From Flavobacteriales bacterium (GTDB taxonomy: Bacteria; Bacteroidota; Bacteroidia; Flavobacteriales_D; Sanyastnellaceae): 64,000 bases of DNA. The position numbers and the translations under genes are program-made. The notes beneath the pieces were generated by a model that had not been told where the DNA came from, searched no databases, and saw nothing but the letters and a program-made list of their open reading frames with translations. The stretch covers positions 1 through 64,000 of the forward strand of contig CANIBZ010000005.1 of assembly GCA_947466425.1 (NCBI GenBank), given 5' to 3'. Shown piece after piece: positions 53,723 to 63,600 of this stretch (positions are counted from its first letter, which is position 1; every line of letters starts with the position of its first letter).

Positions 53723-55365
53723 TCAACAAGAAGAATTGTCCCCTCCACTGTTTCTTCAACGGCAGTTCCACAATCTGTTTTGTAATGAAATAAATAGAAG
53801 TACGTCCCCGGAGACAAATCATTTGGCCTCCAATATTTTTGAGTATCTGTGCTCTCGAAAATCATTCCTCCCCATCGATTATAAACAGTCAAATCGTATT
53901 CAAGAAAAAGAGTTGTTAAATCTAAAGATGGGTCAGAAGTTAGCATCGCATGCCAGTTATCATTCAAGTTATCTTGTTTCAGTGTAATGATATTTGGAAG
54001 AAGCAAAGTGCTTAGATCTAAGGCATAAACATCACCGGCGTATACCTCCAACGACCCAGAATCGGTGCATCCGTTATCTAAATTAGTCACAACTAAATTA
54101 AACACCCCAGGTACTGTTGCAGTTGGACTCGCAATGTTATTGAATATGAGGCCCGGGCCCGTCCAGGAATATGAAACATTTTGAACAGGATTCACTTCCA
54201 CTCCTAAAATTTCTACTGATGAATTTAAGCACGTAAGTGAATCTTGTGAAGGAATGGCCACTTGAATATCTTGATTCGGAACCGTAACGGGAATGGCACG
54301 CAGACAACCGTTTCCGTCTGTTATAGTTGCTGTATAATTTCCTGCTATAATATTCGAAAGTTCATATTGCGCTTGATTGGATCCGTTGAAGTTCAACGTG
54401 TAATTTCCATCGCCACCAATAATATTCGAAATGGATACACTTCCTCCAATACTGTTGCAAGCCGTTGTTGTGGACACATCGAAATTAATTGGATCGCTAA
54501 TTTCGAACGTAATACTTTGGGTGCCCAAATTTCCACACGCATCTTCAACGAATCCGGTGGTGTTCGTAATGTTTAAAGTATATGTACCTCCAATTAAAAC
54601 CTGATTCACCAATTGAATGGTGAAGACATCGGCCATAGTCGGATTGTTTGCAGTTACCGATTGAACTGCGATGGTTCCGCTTGGACCAGTAATTGTAAAA
54701 TCTGTTGGCTGAACCGAAGTGCCAACAATGGGTTCGCTGAATGTCAGAATAACTGTTAGGTTGCTGCAGTCTGTTGTGGCGTTGATGGGAACAGGAGGAA
54801 TCTGATCGTATAGCGAAGCAGTTGACTGACCAAAGTCAATCGTGTAACCATCAAGACTATTCGACCAATTCATTACAACCAAGGCATAGGTTTGTCCAAC
54901 AACTACAGGCAGATCGGCATTGAAAGGAGGCCCGAAGGTGTTTCCGGGACCATTTGTTGAGCCGCTACCTCCGTTTGCAGTTGAAATTCCTGTAGGACCA
55001 TTGGAACCGAACAGCCCGTAACTGTTGCATTCCACTTCAGGAGATGTTGTTCCCAAGCCCGCGCATCCACCTGTGGTTATATCAAATAAACCCCAATCGT
55101 AATCATCTGCGGCAGTTAACGGATTTAATATAAAACTGAGGTCTCCGGCTTGTTGAACGGTAAAGGTGTACCATACTGAACTCTGTTCTAAACCCTGATT
55201 ACACGCTCCTGTTGGCTCAATCACATTTCCTGTATTGAAGGAAGCCTGTGTCTCAGTGTACAAATCTCCACACAAAACAATAGCCCCATCGCAATCGCTA
55301 ATTGAGGTTTGCGCCCAAGTAGAAATTGAACTCGCACACAAAACAATAAACAATAATTTACGCAT
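53719..55365 (-). CDS. Secreted multi-domain protein with gliding-type (T9SS type B) C-terminus
   Basis: 548 residues with a signal ending STWAQ. The N-terminal beta domain is of the carbohydrate-binding or pre-peptidase type (GNVIEPTGACNQGLEQSSVWYTF, residues 35-180). It is followed by Ig-like or SprB-type beta repeats (TYTLNITNTTGFVEDACGNLG, GSVSISNIIGGDGNYTLNFNG). The final 95 residues are the gliding-motility-associated C-terminal domain (LTVYNRWGGMIFES, PGTYFYLFHYKTD, GTILLVE), exported by the type IX system. It is probably a surface adhesin-like protein. Confidence 0.88.
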   Translation of the reverse strand: MRKLLFIVLCASSISTWAQTSISDCDGAIVLCGDLYTETQASFNTGNVIEPTGACNQGLEQSSVWYTFTVQQAGDLSFILNPLTAADDYDWGLFDITTGGCAGLGTTSPEVECNSYGLFGSNGPTGISTANGGSGSTNGPGNTFGPPFNADLPVVVGQTYALVVMNWSNSLDGYTIDFGQSTASLYDQIPPVPINATTDCSNLTVILTFSEPIVGTSVQPTDFTITGPSGTIAVQSVTANNPTMADVFTIQLVNQVLIGGTYTLNITNTTGFVEDACGNLGTQSITFEISDPINFDVSTTTACNSIGGSVSISNIIGGDGNYTLNFNGSNQAQYELSNIIAGNYTATITDGNGCLRAIPVTVPNQDIQVAIPSQDSLTCLNSSVEILGVEVNPVQNVSYSWTGPGLIFNNIASPTATVPGVFNLVVTNLDNGCTDSGSLEVYAGDVYALDLSTLLLPNIITLKQDNLNDNWHAMLTSDPSLDLTTLFLEYDLTVYNRWGGMIFESTDTQKYWRPNDLSPGTYFYLFHYKTDCGTAVEETVEGTILLVE

Positions 55366-55398
55366 GGTTTTGATTTAAGATGGAAACAAATATAAGTC

Positions 55399-58300
55399 TT
55401 ACAGTTTAATAAAGTCTTTCTTCACTATCGACCCCGAATCTTGAATCTGCAGTACATAAACTCCAGACGCCAGCCCCTCGAGATTTAGCTGCTGTTTTGC
55501 AAACTGAATACGACCCGCCAGAACCTGCTTTCCTTCCGCTGAATAAACAATGTATTTCGTTTCATTCAACACTTCATGACCCAAGTTAATATTCAATTTA
55601 TCTCCAGTTGGAACAGGGAAAATAGAAACTTTATCCAAGGAATTCTCAATCACATTTATCGCTGGAGTTTCGCCAATAGTGAATACACCTGTCGCGGGTA
55701 ATTGCAATGTGACTTCGTAAGCATCGCCTACCAAGGTCATTGGATAAACTTGCAAAGCCGTTGATGTGTTGAATCCTTCTGATTCGCTGATTATCACATT
55801 CACTTCATTCAATCCTACCAAGTCTGAAGCTTGAATGCGCAGCGTTGAATTGAATGTACTTCCTGTTCGGTTAAATGCATACGTGCGTTCAATTCTATTC
55901 GAGATAAATGGATAAACGGCATTGCTCACGTTCATTCCGTTCACATCGTTTCCCACCAAAAGATAATTCCCATCAGCCATGGTGCCAACAGCGCTTACTT
56001 CTAGCACGCCCATTCCTTGGGCCACTTCATGTTTATCGCCTGAATTTTCCTGTCCTACACCAATGACTTCTTCAGCATAATCCGGATGGAAATAACGTGC
56101 CTGCAATCCAAGATCTAGACCGTACTTCGTACCCAAATAATTGTTTACAATGGTGTGGTGAGAGAGAAACAATCTACGTTTGTATAAAATATTCTCACCC
56201 ATTCTTCCCTTTCCAAATCGATCATCAAAATCCCAACCGAAGTGAATATCAATTGGAGTTGTGTTATCACGCGCTCCAATATTCACTCCTGGAAACGCAT
56301 ACAAGTGATCATCGAAAATGGTGTAGAACAACTGATGCAAATCGTCTTGCTCATAGATTAATCCATAGATGTGCGGTGAAGTTGCTTCGCCAATGTAATA
56401 TATAGGAGAGCTCGAATAATTCGTCTGCAAATCGAGTACTTCACTGTGATAATAGTAATCGTTTTTCCAAGGATGAAGAAGGTAGCCATTCGGCATGCGT
56501 GCGCTAGCAAACCATCCGTGATCATTGAATAAGATAGAATCTGTTTCAACCACACAATAAGCGCTGGTGCTTCTTCCACCTATAACTCCATTCATTTGAA
56601 GGAAGTCATTATCGCCATCGAACTGAATTCCTGGACGTGTGTAGACGCCGTTATTCGAGACCCAAGTCGGTCGCTGATTTATACTTCCTTGTGAAGCCGA
56701 ACTGTTGTTTCCACTTTGATCCTGCCAAACGTATACCGGATCTCCGTCGTTTGCAGAAAGTGCAGCATTTTGAAGAACTCCCCTGTCTGCTCGCATCCAA
56801 AACGCTAAGTCTAGACTATCTCCAACACCTCCCGGACCTTTACTTCCGAATGGAGCAGGCGCTTGCATGTAGACCAATTTCAAAGTGTCACTGGCTTCAT
56901 TACCTGTAAAAAAAACATCGATTGTTTTGTTATTTGGAAGCACCACTTTTACTTGTCCAAAAGTCGTAGGAGTAATGTTTACGGTATAGTTCGAAGGTCC
57001 ACCTGTAACGGTATTCACGATTCCATTTTCAATATAAAAATCTGACACTGTTAAATCTGTAACATCTACGTTGGTGAGATTTCGATAAAAGAAAATTTCA
57101 GCATCGAAAGAACCGATAACTTCACCAGAAGTGTTGGGCGAATTCCACACCGCACTTGTAGGAAAGACATTTGTTTCCGGACTGTACAAATCACTTTCCC
57201 AAAGTCCTCTTCCGTATGTAGCGGCTCGAAGACGCTTTGGCGAATCATAAGAAATCTCTAACTCTGTAACACGGGCCGCATATGGCATTCCAGCAGAGAA
57301 GTTAATCCAATCGGTCATGCTTTCATCCCAATAATAAATTCCAAGATCGGTTCCGACATACAAATTTTCCAATACCGAAGAGGTATCGGTCACCAAGGTA
57401 TTCATGGCCACGTCGGGAAGATTTGGTGTCATGTTTGTCCAAGATGTTCCCCCATTTAAACTCTTGTAAACATTTTTATTGAAGGCAATATAGACGGTTA
57501 GCGAATCTGTTTTGTGCGTTTCAATTGCATTTACAGCCACTACTGAACTTGGCAAATAGGTACTTATGTTTTGCCACACAACTGTATCAGCCATTGCGTT
57601 ATTGGTCCTTCCCAATTTACGAGATCCTTTTGACGCATAAAGTACATTTCCATTTGTGTAATGCGCGCGAATTTGATTGCAATCTGTTGTGTTGGCACTT
57701 AAGAAATTCGTTGAGATTTTTTGCCAAACAATAGAATCCTTGTTTGCATCTCTAATGTTCTTCGAACGCCATATGTTTTTCATTCCCACGAACATGGTTC
57801 CCGTGCTATCTGGATGCAGGCAGAACGGAGTGCTCCACGCGCCTTCCTCTGTCATGCCATTGGTGTTTATTCCAGCAAACTTCTGATTAATATACGTGCT
57901 AGAGGATCGGTACAATTCACCATAATAAATACTGCTATACCACCTTCCCTCTTCTTCATGATCGTACATGCATTCAAAACCATCTCCACCACCTGTTCTA
58001 ACCCATCGAGCCCCTTGAAACTCTGCTGTTCCATTATCTTGAAAGCCTGTTAACGCTTTAGCTCCTTCCAAAGGAGATTGCCCAAATCTGTATATCTGAG
58101 CATTCACAATTCCCTTAGAAATGTCTTGCCATTCGCTGTTGTTCGTGTACCTATATAGCCCACCGTCGTTACATACATAGAGGTCATGGTTATGCGGATT
58201 AATGGCCATTGAATGCTGGTCCACGTGCACAAAATTCGAATTAATATCTTGCCAAGTTACTCCACCATCAGAACTCTTTTTGAGACGAATTCCTCCGCAA

Positions 58301-59445
58301 TAAATTACGTTAGCATTTAAATCGTCTCCAGCTAAACAGAGGTCGTACCAGGCCTGCCCGCCAGTACTGGAACCGTCTGCAGACCACCCCATAATGTTAG
58401 GAGTACTGCTCATTTGAGTGAATGTCAATCCGGCGTCTTCACTTTTAAATGTTCCTGTATAAGAATACGTATTTGTTCTCAAGAGGTAGACCGCATCGGG
58501 TTCCGACGCATTCACTGCGACGCACATGCGGGTTCCGTTTGAAACTCCAGAATTACTCTGTGCCCAAGTCAAACCAAAATCTTCGCTTCGATAAAATCTT
58601 CCTGCTCCTGTGGCGTAAAGAATATTGTGCGCTGTCGGATGTTGCGCTAAATCTTTGTATTCGAAAGTGTTTATTGAAACTTGCGTCCAAGTAACTCCAC
58701 CATCTATTGATCTTCGAATTCCCAGGTCAGTAGCAATAACGACACTGCCAGCTTGATCGTCGCACACAATGATATCTCCAACAGTTCTTGAAGATATTCC
58801 AGTATTCACAAAATTCCATGTATCACCACCATCATCGCTTCTTAACATACCCATACCTGGAGAATCGCCTGCGTCACGATCTCCCGTTCCTGCATAAACC
58901 ACATTCGGATTTAAAGGGTCAAAAGCAATAGAACTTACACCCAAAGTTGGCAATTGATCTGAGGCAGTTGTCCATAGTTCACCTCCATTCACTGTCCTCC
59001 AAACGCCTCCAGCGGGCGTTCCTACAAACATAATTTGATCATTCGTTGGATGAAAAGCAATGAACGTTGTTCTGCCAACACCTTCCATGTTAGCACGCGT
59101 GGTTACTCCATCTAAAATAGGTCCAAGTGGCTGCCAATTTCCAGTCAGCGAGCGCCCTCCGTTGTAGTTTCTTAAGGCGTTCCACAAATCAATGTTCTCC
59201 CTTCCACTCAACACCTTTCCGTTTTCATCTGCGTGCGTTTCCATCAACCATTTGTATCTCTGAAGGGGCTTATAGCCCTGTCCTTTTTGTGTTGGACGCT
59301 CAGGCCAAGCGGCATTCATTTCTGAAATAAAATCAAAAACTGAAATATCGCTGTGCATAAAATCGGTCCACATGGGATGATCTTGCGCTAAAACACTCAC
59401 GGTAATTAAACTTGAAAAGACTAAGGAGAATATACGTTTCATCAT
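55399..59445 (-). CDS. Large secreted VPS10/BNR propeller protein with LamG-like insert and T9SS type A signal
   Basis: About 1348 residues from the ATG at 59445. The signal ends TVSVLAQ. The first 750 residues contain sortilin/BNR blades (GVWRTVNGGELWT, GMLRSDDGGDTWN, GIRRSIDGGVTWTQ, NVYKSLNGGTSWTN). Residues about 880-1130 form a LamG/concanavalin-like region (LAFWMRADRGVLQN, YVWQDQSGNNSSA, GIQFDGDNDFLQMNG), and a type A sorting domain ends SIVKKDFIKL. It is the paralogue of the protein at 17137. It appears to be surface-exposed; the ligand is unknown. Confidence 0.9.
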   Translation of the reverse strand: MMKRIFSLVFSSLITVSVLAQDHPMWTDFMHSDISVFDFISEMNAAWPERPTQKGQGYKPLQRYKWLMETHADENGKVLSGRENIDLWNALRNYNGGRSLTGNWQPLGPILDGVTTRANMEGVGRTTFIAFHPTNDQIMFVGTPAGGVWRTVNGGELWTTASDQLPTLGVSSIAFDPLNPNVVYAGTGDRDAGDSPGMGMLRSDDGGDTWNFVNTGISSRTVGDIIVCDDQAGSVVIATDLGIRRSIDGGVTWTQVSINTFEYKDLAQHPTAHNILYATGAGRFYRSEDFGLTWAQSNSGVSNGTRMCVAVNASEPDAVYLLRTNTYSYTGTFKSEDAGLTFTQMSSTPNIMGWSADGSSTGGQAWYDLCLAGDDLNANVIYCGGIRLKKSSDGGVTWQDINSNFVHVDQHSMAINPHNHDLYVCNDGGLYRYTNNSEWQDISKGIVNAQIYRFGQSPLEGAKALTGFQDNGTAEFQGARWVRTGGGDGFECMYDHEEEGRWYSSIYYGELYRSSSTYINQKFAGINTNGMTEEGAWSTPFCLHPDSTGTMFVGMKNIWRSKNIRDANKDSIVWQKISTNFLSANTTDCNQIRAHYTNGNVLYASKGSRKLGRTNNAMADTVVWQNISTYLPSSVVAVNAIETHKTDSLTVYIAFNKNVYKSLNGGTSWTNMTPNLPDVAMNTLVTDTSSVLENLYVGTDLGIYYWDESMTDWINFSAGMPYAARVTELEISYDSPKRLRAATYGRGLWESDLYSPETNVFPTSAVWNSPNTSGEVIGSFDAEIFFYRNLTNVDVTDLTVSDFYIENGIVNTVTGGPSNYTVNITPTTFGQVKVVLPNNKTIDVFFTGNEASDTLKLVYMQAPAPFGSKGPGGVGDSLDLAFWMRADRGVLQNAALSANDGDPVYVWQDQSGNNSSASQGSINQRPTWVSNNGVYTRPGIQFDGDNDFLQMNGVIGGRSTSAYCVVETDSILFNDHGWFASARMPNGYLLHPWKNDYYYHSEVLDLQTNYSSSPIYYIGEATSPHIYGLIYEQDDLHQLFYTIFDDHLYAFPGVNIGARDNTTPIDIHFGWDFDDRFGKGRMGENILYKRRLFLSHHTIVNNYLGTKYGLDLGLQARYFHPDYAEEVIGVGQENSGDKHEVAQGMGVLEVSAVGTMADGNYLLVGNDVNGMNVSNAVYPFISNRIERTYAFNRTGSTFNSTLRIQASDLVGLNEVNVIISESEGFNTSTALQVYPMTLVGDAYEVTLQLPATGVFTIGETPAINVIENSLDKVSIFPVPTGDKLNINLGHEVLNETKYIVYSAEGKQVLAGRIQFAKQQLNLEGLASGVYVLQIQDSGSIVKKDFIKL

Positions 59446-59450
59446 AACTA

Positions 59451-59458
59451 CAAGAATA
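59451..59458 (-). promoter_or_regulatory. -7 element variant (TATTCTTG)
   Basis: A one-mismatch TAnnTTTG on the minus strand, 5 bases before the ATG at 59445, directly followed upstream by the peroxiredoxin terminator. Confidence 0.3.
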
Positions 59459-59482
59459 CGCCACAAATAAATTCACACCATA

Positions 59483-59508
59483 AAAAAAGGGCTCCAAAGA
59501 GCCCTTTT
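59483..59508 (-). terminator. Rho-independent terminator
   Basis: AAAAGGGCTC, loop CAAA, GAGCCCTTTT form a perfect stem. On the minus strand it ends in a T7 run, 19 bases after the peroxiredoxin stop. Confidence 0.88.
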
Positions 59509-59526
59509 CATTCAACATATATTGAA

Positions 59527-60159
59527 TTAGTGCTTTGAAAGATAGTTGGCAACACCTTCATGGTTGGCTTTCATTCCTTCACTGCCCTTTGACCAGTTAG
59601 CAGGACAAACTTCTCCGTTCTCTTCGAAGAACTGAAGTGCATCTACCATACGCAATGCTTCTTCTACATTTCTTCCCAAGGGAAAATTGTTAATCAACTG
59701 ATGCATAACCACACCATTCTTGTCAATTAAGAACAATCCGCGGTAAGCAATCATTGGTCCATTTGCTACTAAGTTTCCATCAACATCGTAATCGTACTCT
59801 CCAGCTAAAACACCGTAATTATCTGAAATAGTTTTAGAAACATCTGCAACGATAGGATAAGTAATTCCTTTGATACCGCCAGCATTCTTTTCCATTTGCA
59901 ACCAACCCCAGTGACTTTCTTCTGTATCTGTAGAACAAGCAACAACTGCGCAATTACGCGATTCAAATTCTGCTAACTTCTCTTGAAATGCATGCAATTC
60001 AGTTGGACAAACGAATGTGAAATCTTTTGGGTAGAAGAAAAACACAACGTGTTTCTTTCCGATGAACTGATCCAATGAAAAATCACTCACTACAGTTCCT
60101 CCGTTAGTGATTGCTCCTGCCTTAAATGAAGGCGCTTTTTTTCCTACTAATGATGACAT
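59527..60159 (-). CDS. Typical 2-Cys peroxiredoxin (AhpC/Prx1)
   Basis: 210 residues from the ATG at 60159. The peroxidatic Cys51 lies in DFTFVCPTEL and the resolving Cys185 in GEVCPANW. The typical YF tail is missing; the protein ends GVANYLSKH. It reduces hydrogen peroxide and alkyl peroxides. An in-frame extension to 60282 is non-conserved and overlaps both a TAACTTTG promoter and the DUF423 gene, so it is rejected. Confidence 0.95.
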   Translation of the reverse strand: MSSLVGKKAPSFKAGAITNGGTVVSDFSLDQFIGKKHVVFFFYPKDFTFVCPTELHAFQEKLAEFESRNCAVVACSTDTEESHWGWLQMEKNAGGIKGITYPIVADVSKTISDNYGVLAGEYDYDVDGNLVANGPMIAYRGLFLIDKNGVVMHQLINNFPLGRNVEEALRMVDALQFFEENGEVCPANWSKGSEGMKANHEGVANYLSKH

Positions 60160-60176
60160 AATATTTATTTTTTTTG

Positions 60177-60184
60177 CAAAGTTA
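60177..60184 (-). promoter_or_regulatory. -7 promoter element (TAACTTTG) for the peroxiredoxin
   Basis: An exact TAnnTTTG match on the minus strand, 17 bases before the ATG at 60159. It confirms the short start choice. Confidence 0.55.
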
Positions 60185-60217
60185 ACACGTTCAACGAAGT
60201 AATTGTTCTCCGCTCTA

Positions 60218-60604
60218 TTAATTAATCGTTTCCTTGCGAAATGCCATGGCGAAGTACACCCATGATGCAACAAAGAACACACCCCCTATTGGAGTAAAGG
60301 GACCAACAACTTGCTTCAATACGATGGGCAACATGTCTGCAAATGTCAATAAATACAAAGAACCAGAAAACCCGACAATCCCTGAAAGAAATAACATTCT
60401 CAATGTCTTCAATGCTTTCTCTCCTTTCAAAACATAGGCAGTAACTATTATCCCTAAAGAATGAATGACTTGATAGTAGACGGCTTTATTGAAAATTTCA
60501 ACGCTGTACTCTGAAACAATACTTTTCAACCCGTGCGCCCCAAAAGCTCCAAGGAATATTGCAAACGCCATTGAATAAGCACCAATTGCAATAGAATTCT
60601 TCAT
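60218..60604 (-). CDS. DUF423 family membrane protein
   Basis: 128 residues and four helices: GAYSMAFAIFLGAFGAHGLK, YYQVIHSLGIIVTAYVL, MLFLSGIVGFSGSLYLLTF and PFTPIGGVFFVASWVYFAMAF. These are the hallmarks of the small DUF423/YgdD family. Its role is unknown. It lies 58 bases upstream of the peroxiredoxin gene, which has its own promoter. Confidence 0.9.
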   Translation of the reverse strand: MKNSIAIGAYSMAFAIFLGAFGAHGLKSIVSEYSVEIFNKAVYYQVIHSLGIIVTAYVLKGEKALKTLRMLFLSGIVGFSGSLYLLTFADMLPIVLKQVVGPFTPIGGVFFVASWVYFAMAFRKETIN

Positions 60605-60672
60605 ATTTCGTATCTTTAAATTGGAATGGAAAATAACTTAGCGAATTTGCGATGTATTTTTACAATTCCTAC

Positions 60673-60680
60673 TAAATTGG
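60673..60680 (+). promoter_or_regulatory. Possible -7 element (TAAATTGG)
   Basis: One mismatch from TAnnTTTG. It lies 6 bases before the ATT at 60687, matching the geometry of several other promoters in the window. Confidence 0.3.
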
Positions 60681-60686
60681 AAGACT

Positions 60687-63600
60687 ATTAGAAAATTTAT
60701 TTCCATATTACTTCTTGCCTTTTGCATCGGAAATCTCTATGCCCAAAAGCCTATAGACGAAAAGACATTGGCTGCCGAGGCAAATGTTTTTTTCGAAGAG
60801 GGTAATTATGTCCAGGCCTATGCTGCCTATTCCCAGTTGGTTTCGTTGTATGGAAGTAATCCTATATACGCGTTTCGTTTTGGTGCGGCCGGGATTTATG
60901 CAACAACCGACCGCGAAAAGTGTGTGTTTTTTATGAAAGATGGCGTGCGCAGGGGATACACGGAACCTGAAACCCATTACTATTTGGCTAGGGCCTATCA
61001 CTTGAGCTATAACTTCAAGGAAGCTTTGGCAGAATATGAAAAATTCGAGACCTCTGCTGAAAAGAAACAACTTGCAAAATCAGATTGCAAAGCACAAAAG
61101 CTTTCTGCTGAATCAGGACTCAACCTCATGAACAGCATTAAAGATGTTCAAGTACTTGAAAAAACAGAAGCGGAAAAATCGAGCTTTTATCGATACATGA
61201 ACATCGACCCCTCTATTGGTAAAATTATTTCAACACCTAAAGAGTTACTTTCTAAGCTCGACTTAAAATCGAAAGAAGAACATGTTTTCTTTCTTCCATC
61301 TAACGGAAAGAAAATTTTCTTTTCGAGCAAAGGAAAAGACGGATTAACAGGCAAGGATATTTACACAACCTCTCGGGTCAATGGGACTTTCACGCCACCT
61401 GTAAAATTAAAGAGCTCTGTTAACACTGAGTTCGACGAAGACTTCGCGTTTATGCATCCGAATGGAAGCACCTTGTATTTCGCATCGAAGGGACACGGAA
61501 GTATGGGTGGATACGACATTTTTAGATGTGAATGGGACGCTACAATCAGCAATTTTGGGCCTGCAATTAATATGGACTTCGCCATTAACACGCCAGATGA
61601 CGATCTTTTCTTTATAACAGACTCACTCAACACAACTGCTTACTTTGCAAGCAGCCGCTTGACTTCTCCCGATAAACTATACGTATATCGCGTTTTTGTA
61701 AATGGAATTCCTATGAATATCACCTACCTCAAAGGTGAGTTTATTTCGCGTGTTGACGCAACGCAAACCGAAGCGAAAATTCAAGTGTTCGACGACTTAA
61801 CCAATCGGAAAATCATGGACACACAAGCCCGCGAGTCGAATGGACAATACTTACTTTTTATTCCAACAGCTGGAAACTACACTTATAAAATTCAACCCCC
61901 AGGAAGCCCTCAAATTCATGAGGTCCTTGTCAAAATACCCGCAGCAGAAGGTTCCCAGGTGTTTCGACAAGAGATTGTTTTCACGAAAACAGATGGACGT
62001 GAAAAAGTTGAGGTGAAGAATTACTGGAACGATCCCTTGAATGATAATGTTGAAGATCTTCAACGGCAGATGCTTCTAGCAAAATCACAACTCGACGTCA
62101 ATGCAACTGTCGACCTTTCATCATTCACTTCGACCAACACCAATAATTCAAATTCAAACACTTCAGCAAGCGGCAACGCTTCAACAAGTGTTCTAAGCCC
62201 ACGTATCGAAATTGATACTGTACTTTCCTCACAAGAAAAAACCATTGCTGCATTGAAGCGTGAAATTGCCTTGGCCGAGCAAACGTCGAAATCACTTCTG
62301 CAATATGTTCAGCAAACGCTTTCAGAAACAGACGAGGCATACGAAGAATTTCAAACTGCGCGATTTGAACAACCGGAATCTCGGAACGACAGTATAGAAT
62401 TAATTGAGGCACGAAACAATATGATTGCGACGCAAGACCGAAGCGTTGCAGCCATTTCGGCTTATGAAATTTCAAAAAACAGAGAGATTGAATTACGTGA
62501 AAAACTCAATGGCGTTCAGGCTGTAAATAAACAAATTAAAGAATCACTGGCTGAAAAAGATTCTCCAATGGCGGCTTATCTCGTGAATGATTATGTGGGG
62601 AAAAATCCAAACAGCGAAAAAGGTCTTGTCACTGAAAGCGCAGTAACATGGAAAGCTGCAGACGCCAAAACAAAAGTTAACGAGAATAAAGCTAAGCTCG
62701 ATGATTCTCAGTTAAGAATTAATACAAAAACAAAAGAAATTGAAGAATTAGAAATTAAGGCCAACGCGGTTAGCAATCAAATGTCTAACACCAAAAAGAA
62801 AAAAGACATAGAGCGATTGGGTAACGAACTTAATTCAATCGAATTAGAATTTACTGAATTGAAGGAAGAAATCGAAGAGGAAAAAGAAACATTAAGAATT
62901 CGAGAATTAGAACTTCAGGAGTCCGTTAGTTTATTGAAATTACTTCAAGAACTAGAATCTGAAAAACAACCGGAAGTAAAACCTGAATTCAAAAGTTTAA
63001 CGAACATTGTAAATATTGAATCGTTAAAGACTGAAATTAGCGAATCTAAAAATCGCGTTTCAACGGCTCTAGAAAACTCTCATTACGAAAATCCAAACGC
63101 TAGTTCCAACAACGCAAGTTCTAACAACGCAAGTTCAAACAACGCAAGTTCTAACAACGCTAGTTCAAACAACGCCAGTTCCAACAACGCAAGTTCTAAC
63201 AACGCAAGTTCTAACAACGCAAGTTCTAACAACGCAAGTTCTAACAACGCTAGTTCTAACAACGCTAGTTCTAACAACGCTAGTTCAAACAACGCTAGTT
63301 CAAACAACGCAAGTTCTAACAACGCTAGTTCAAACAACGCAAGTTCAAACAACGCCAGTTCTAACAACGCCAGTTCTAACAACGCCAGTTCTAACAACGC
63401 CAGTTCCAACAACGCAAGTTCCAACAACGCAAGTTCTAACAACGCTAGTTCTAACAACGCTAGTTCAAACAACGCCAGTTCTAACAACGCTAGTTCAAAC
63501 AACGCCAGTTCCAACAACGCCAGTTCCAACAACGCCAGTTCCAACAACGCAAGTTCTAACAACGCTAGTTCAAACAACGCCAGTTCAAACAACGCTAGTT

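Noticed and set aside
60160-60282. 41-residue N-terminal extension of the peroxiredoxin
   Set aside because: It overlaps the promoter element and DUF423 gene and is not part of the AhpC family.
60652-60686. ATG at 60652 as the start of the large TPR/PD40 protein
   Set aside because: It is in a different reading frame from the signal peptide and soon meets a stop, so it cannot start this protein without a frameshift.
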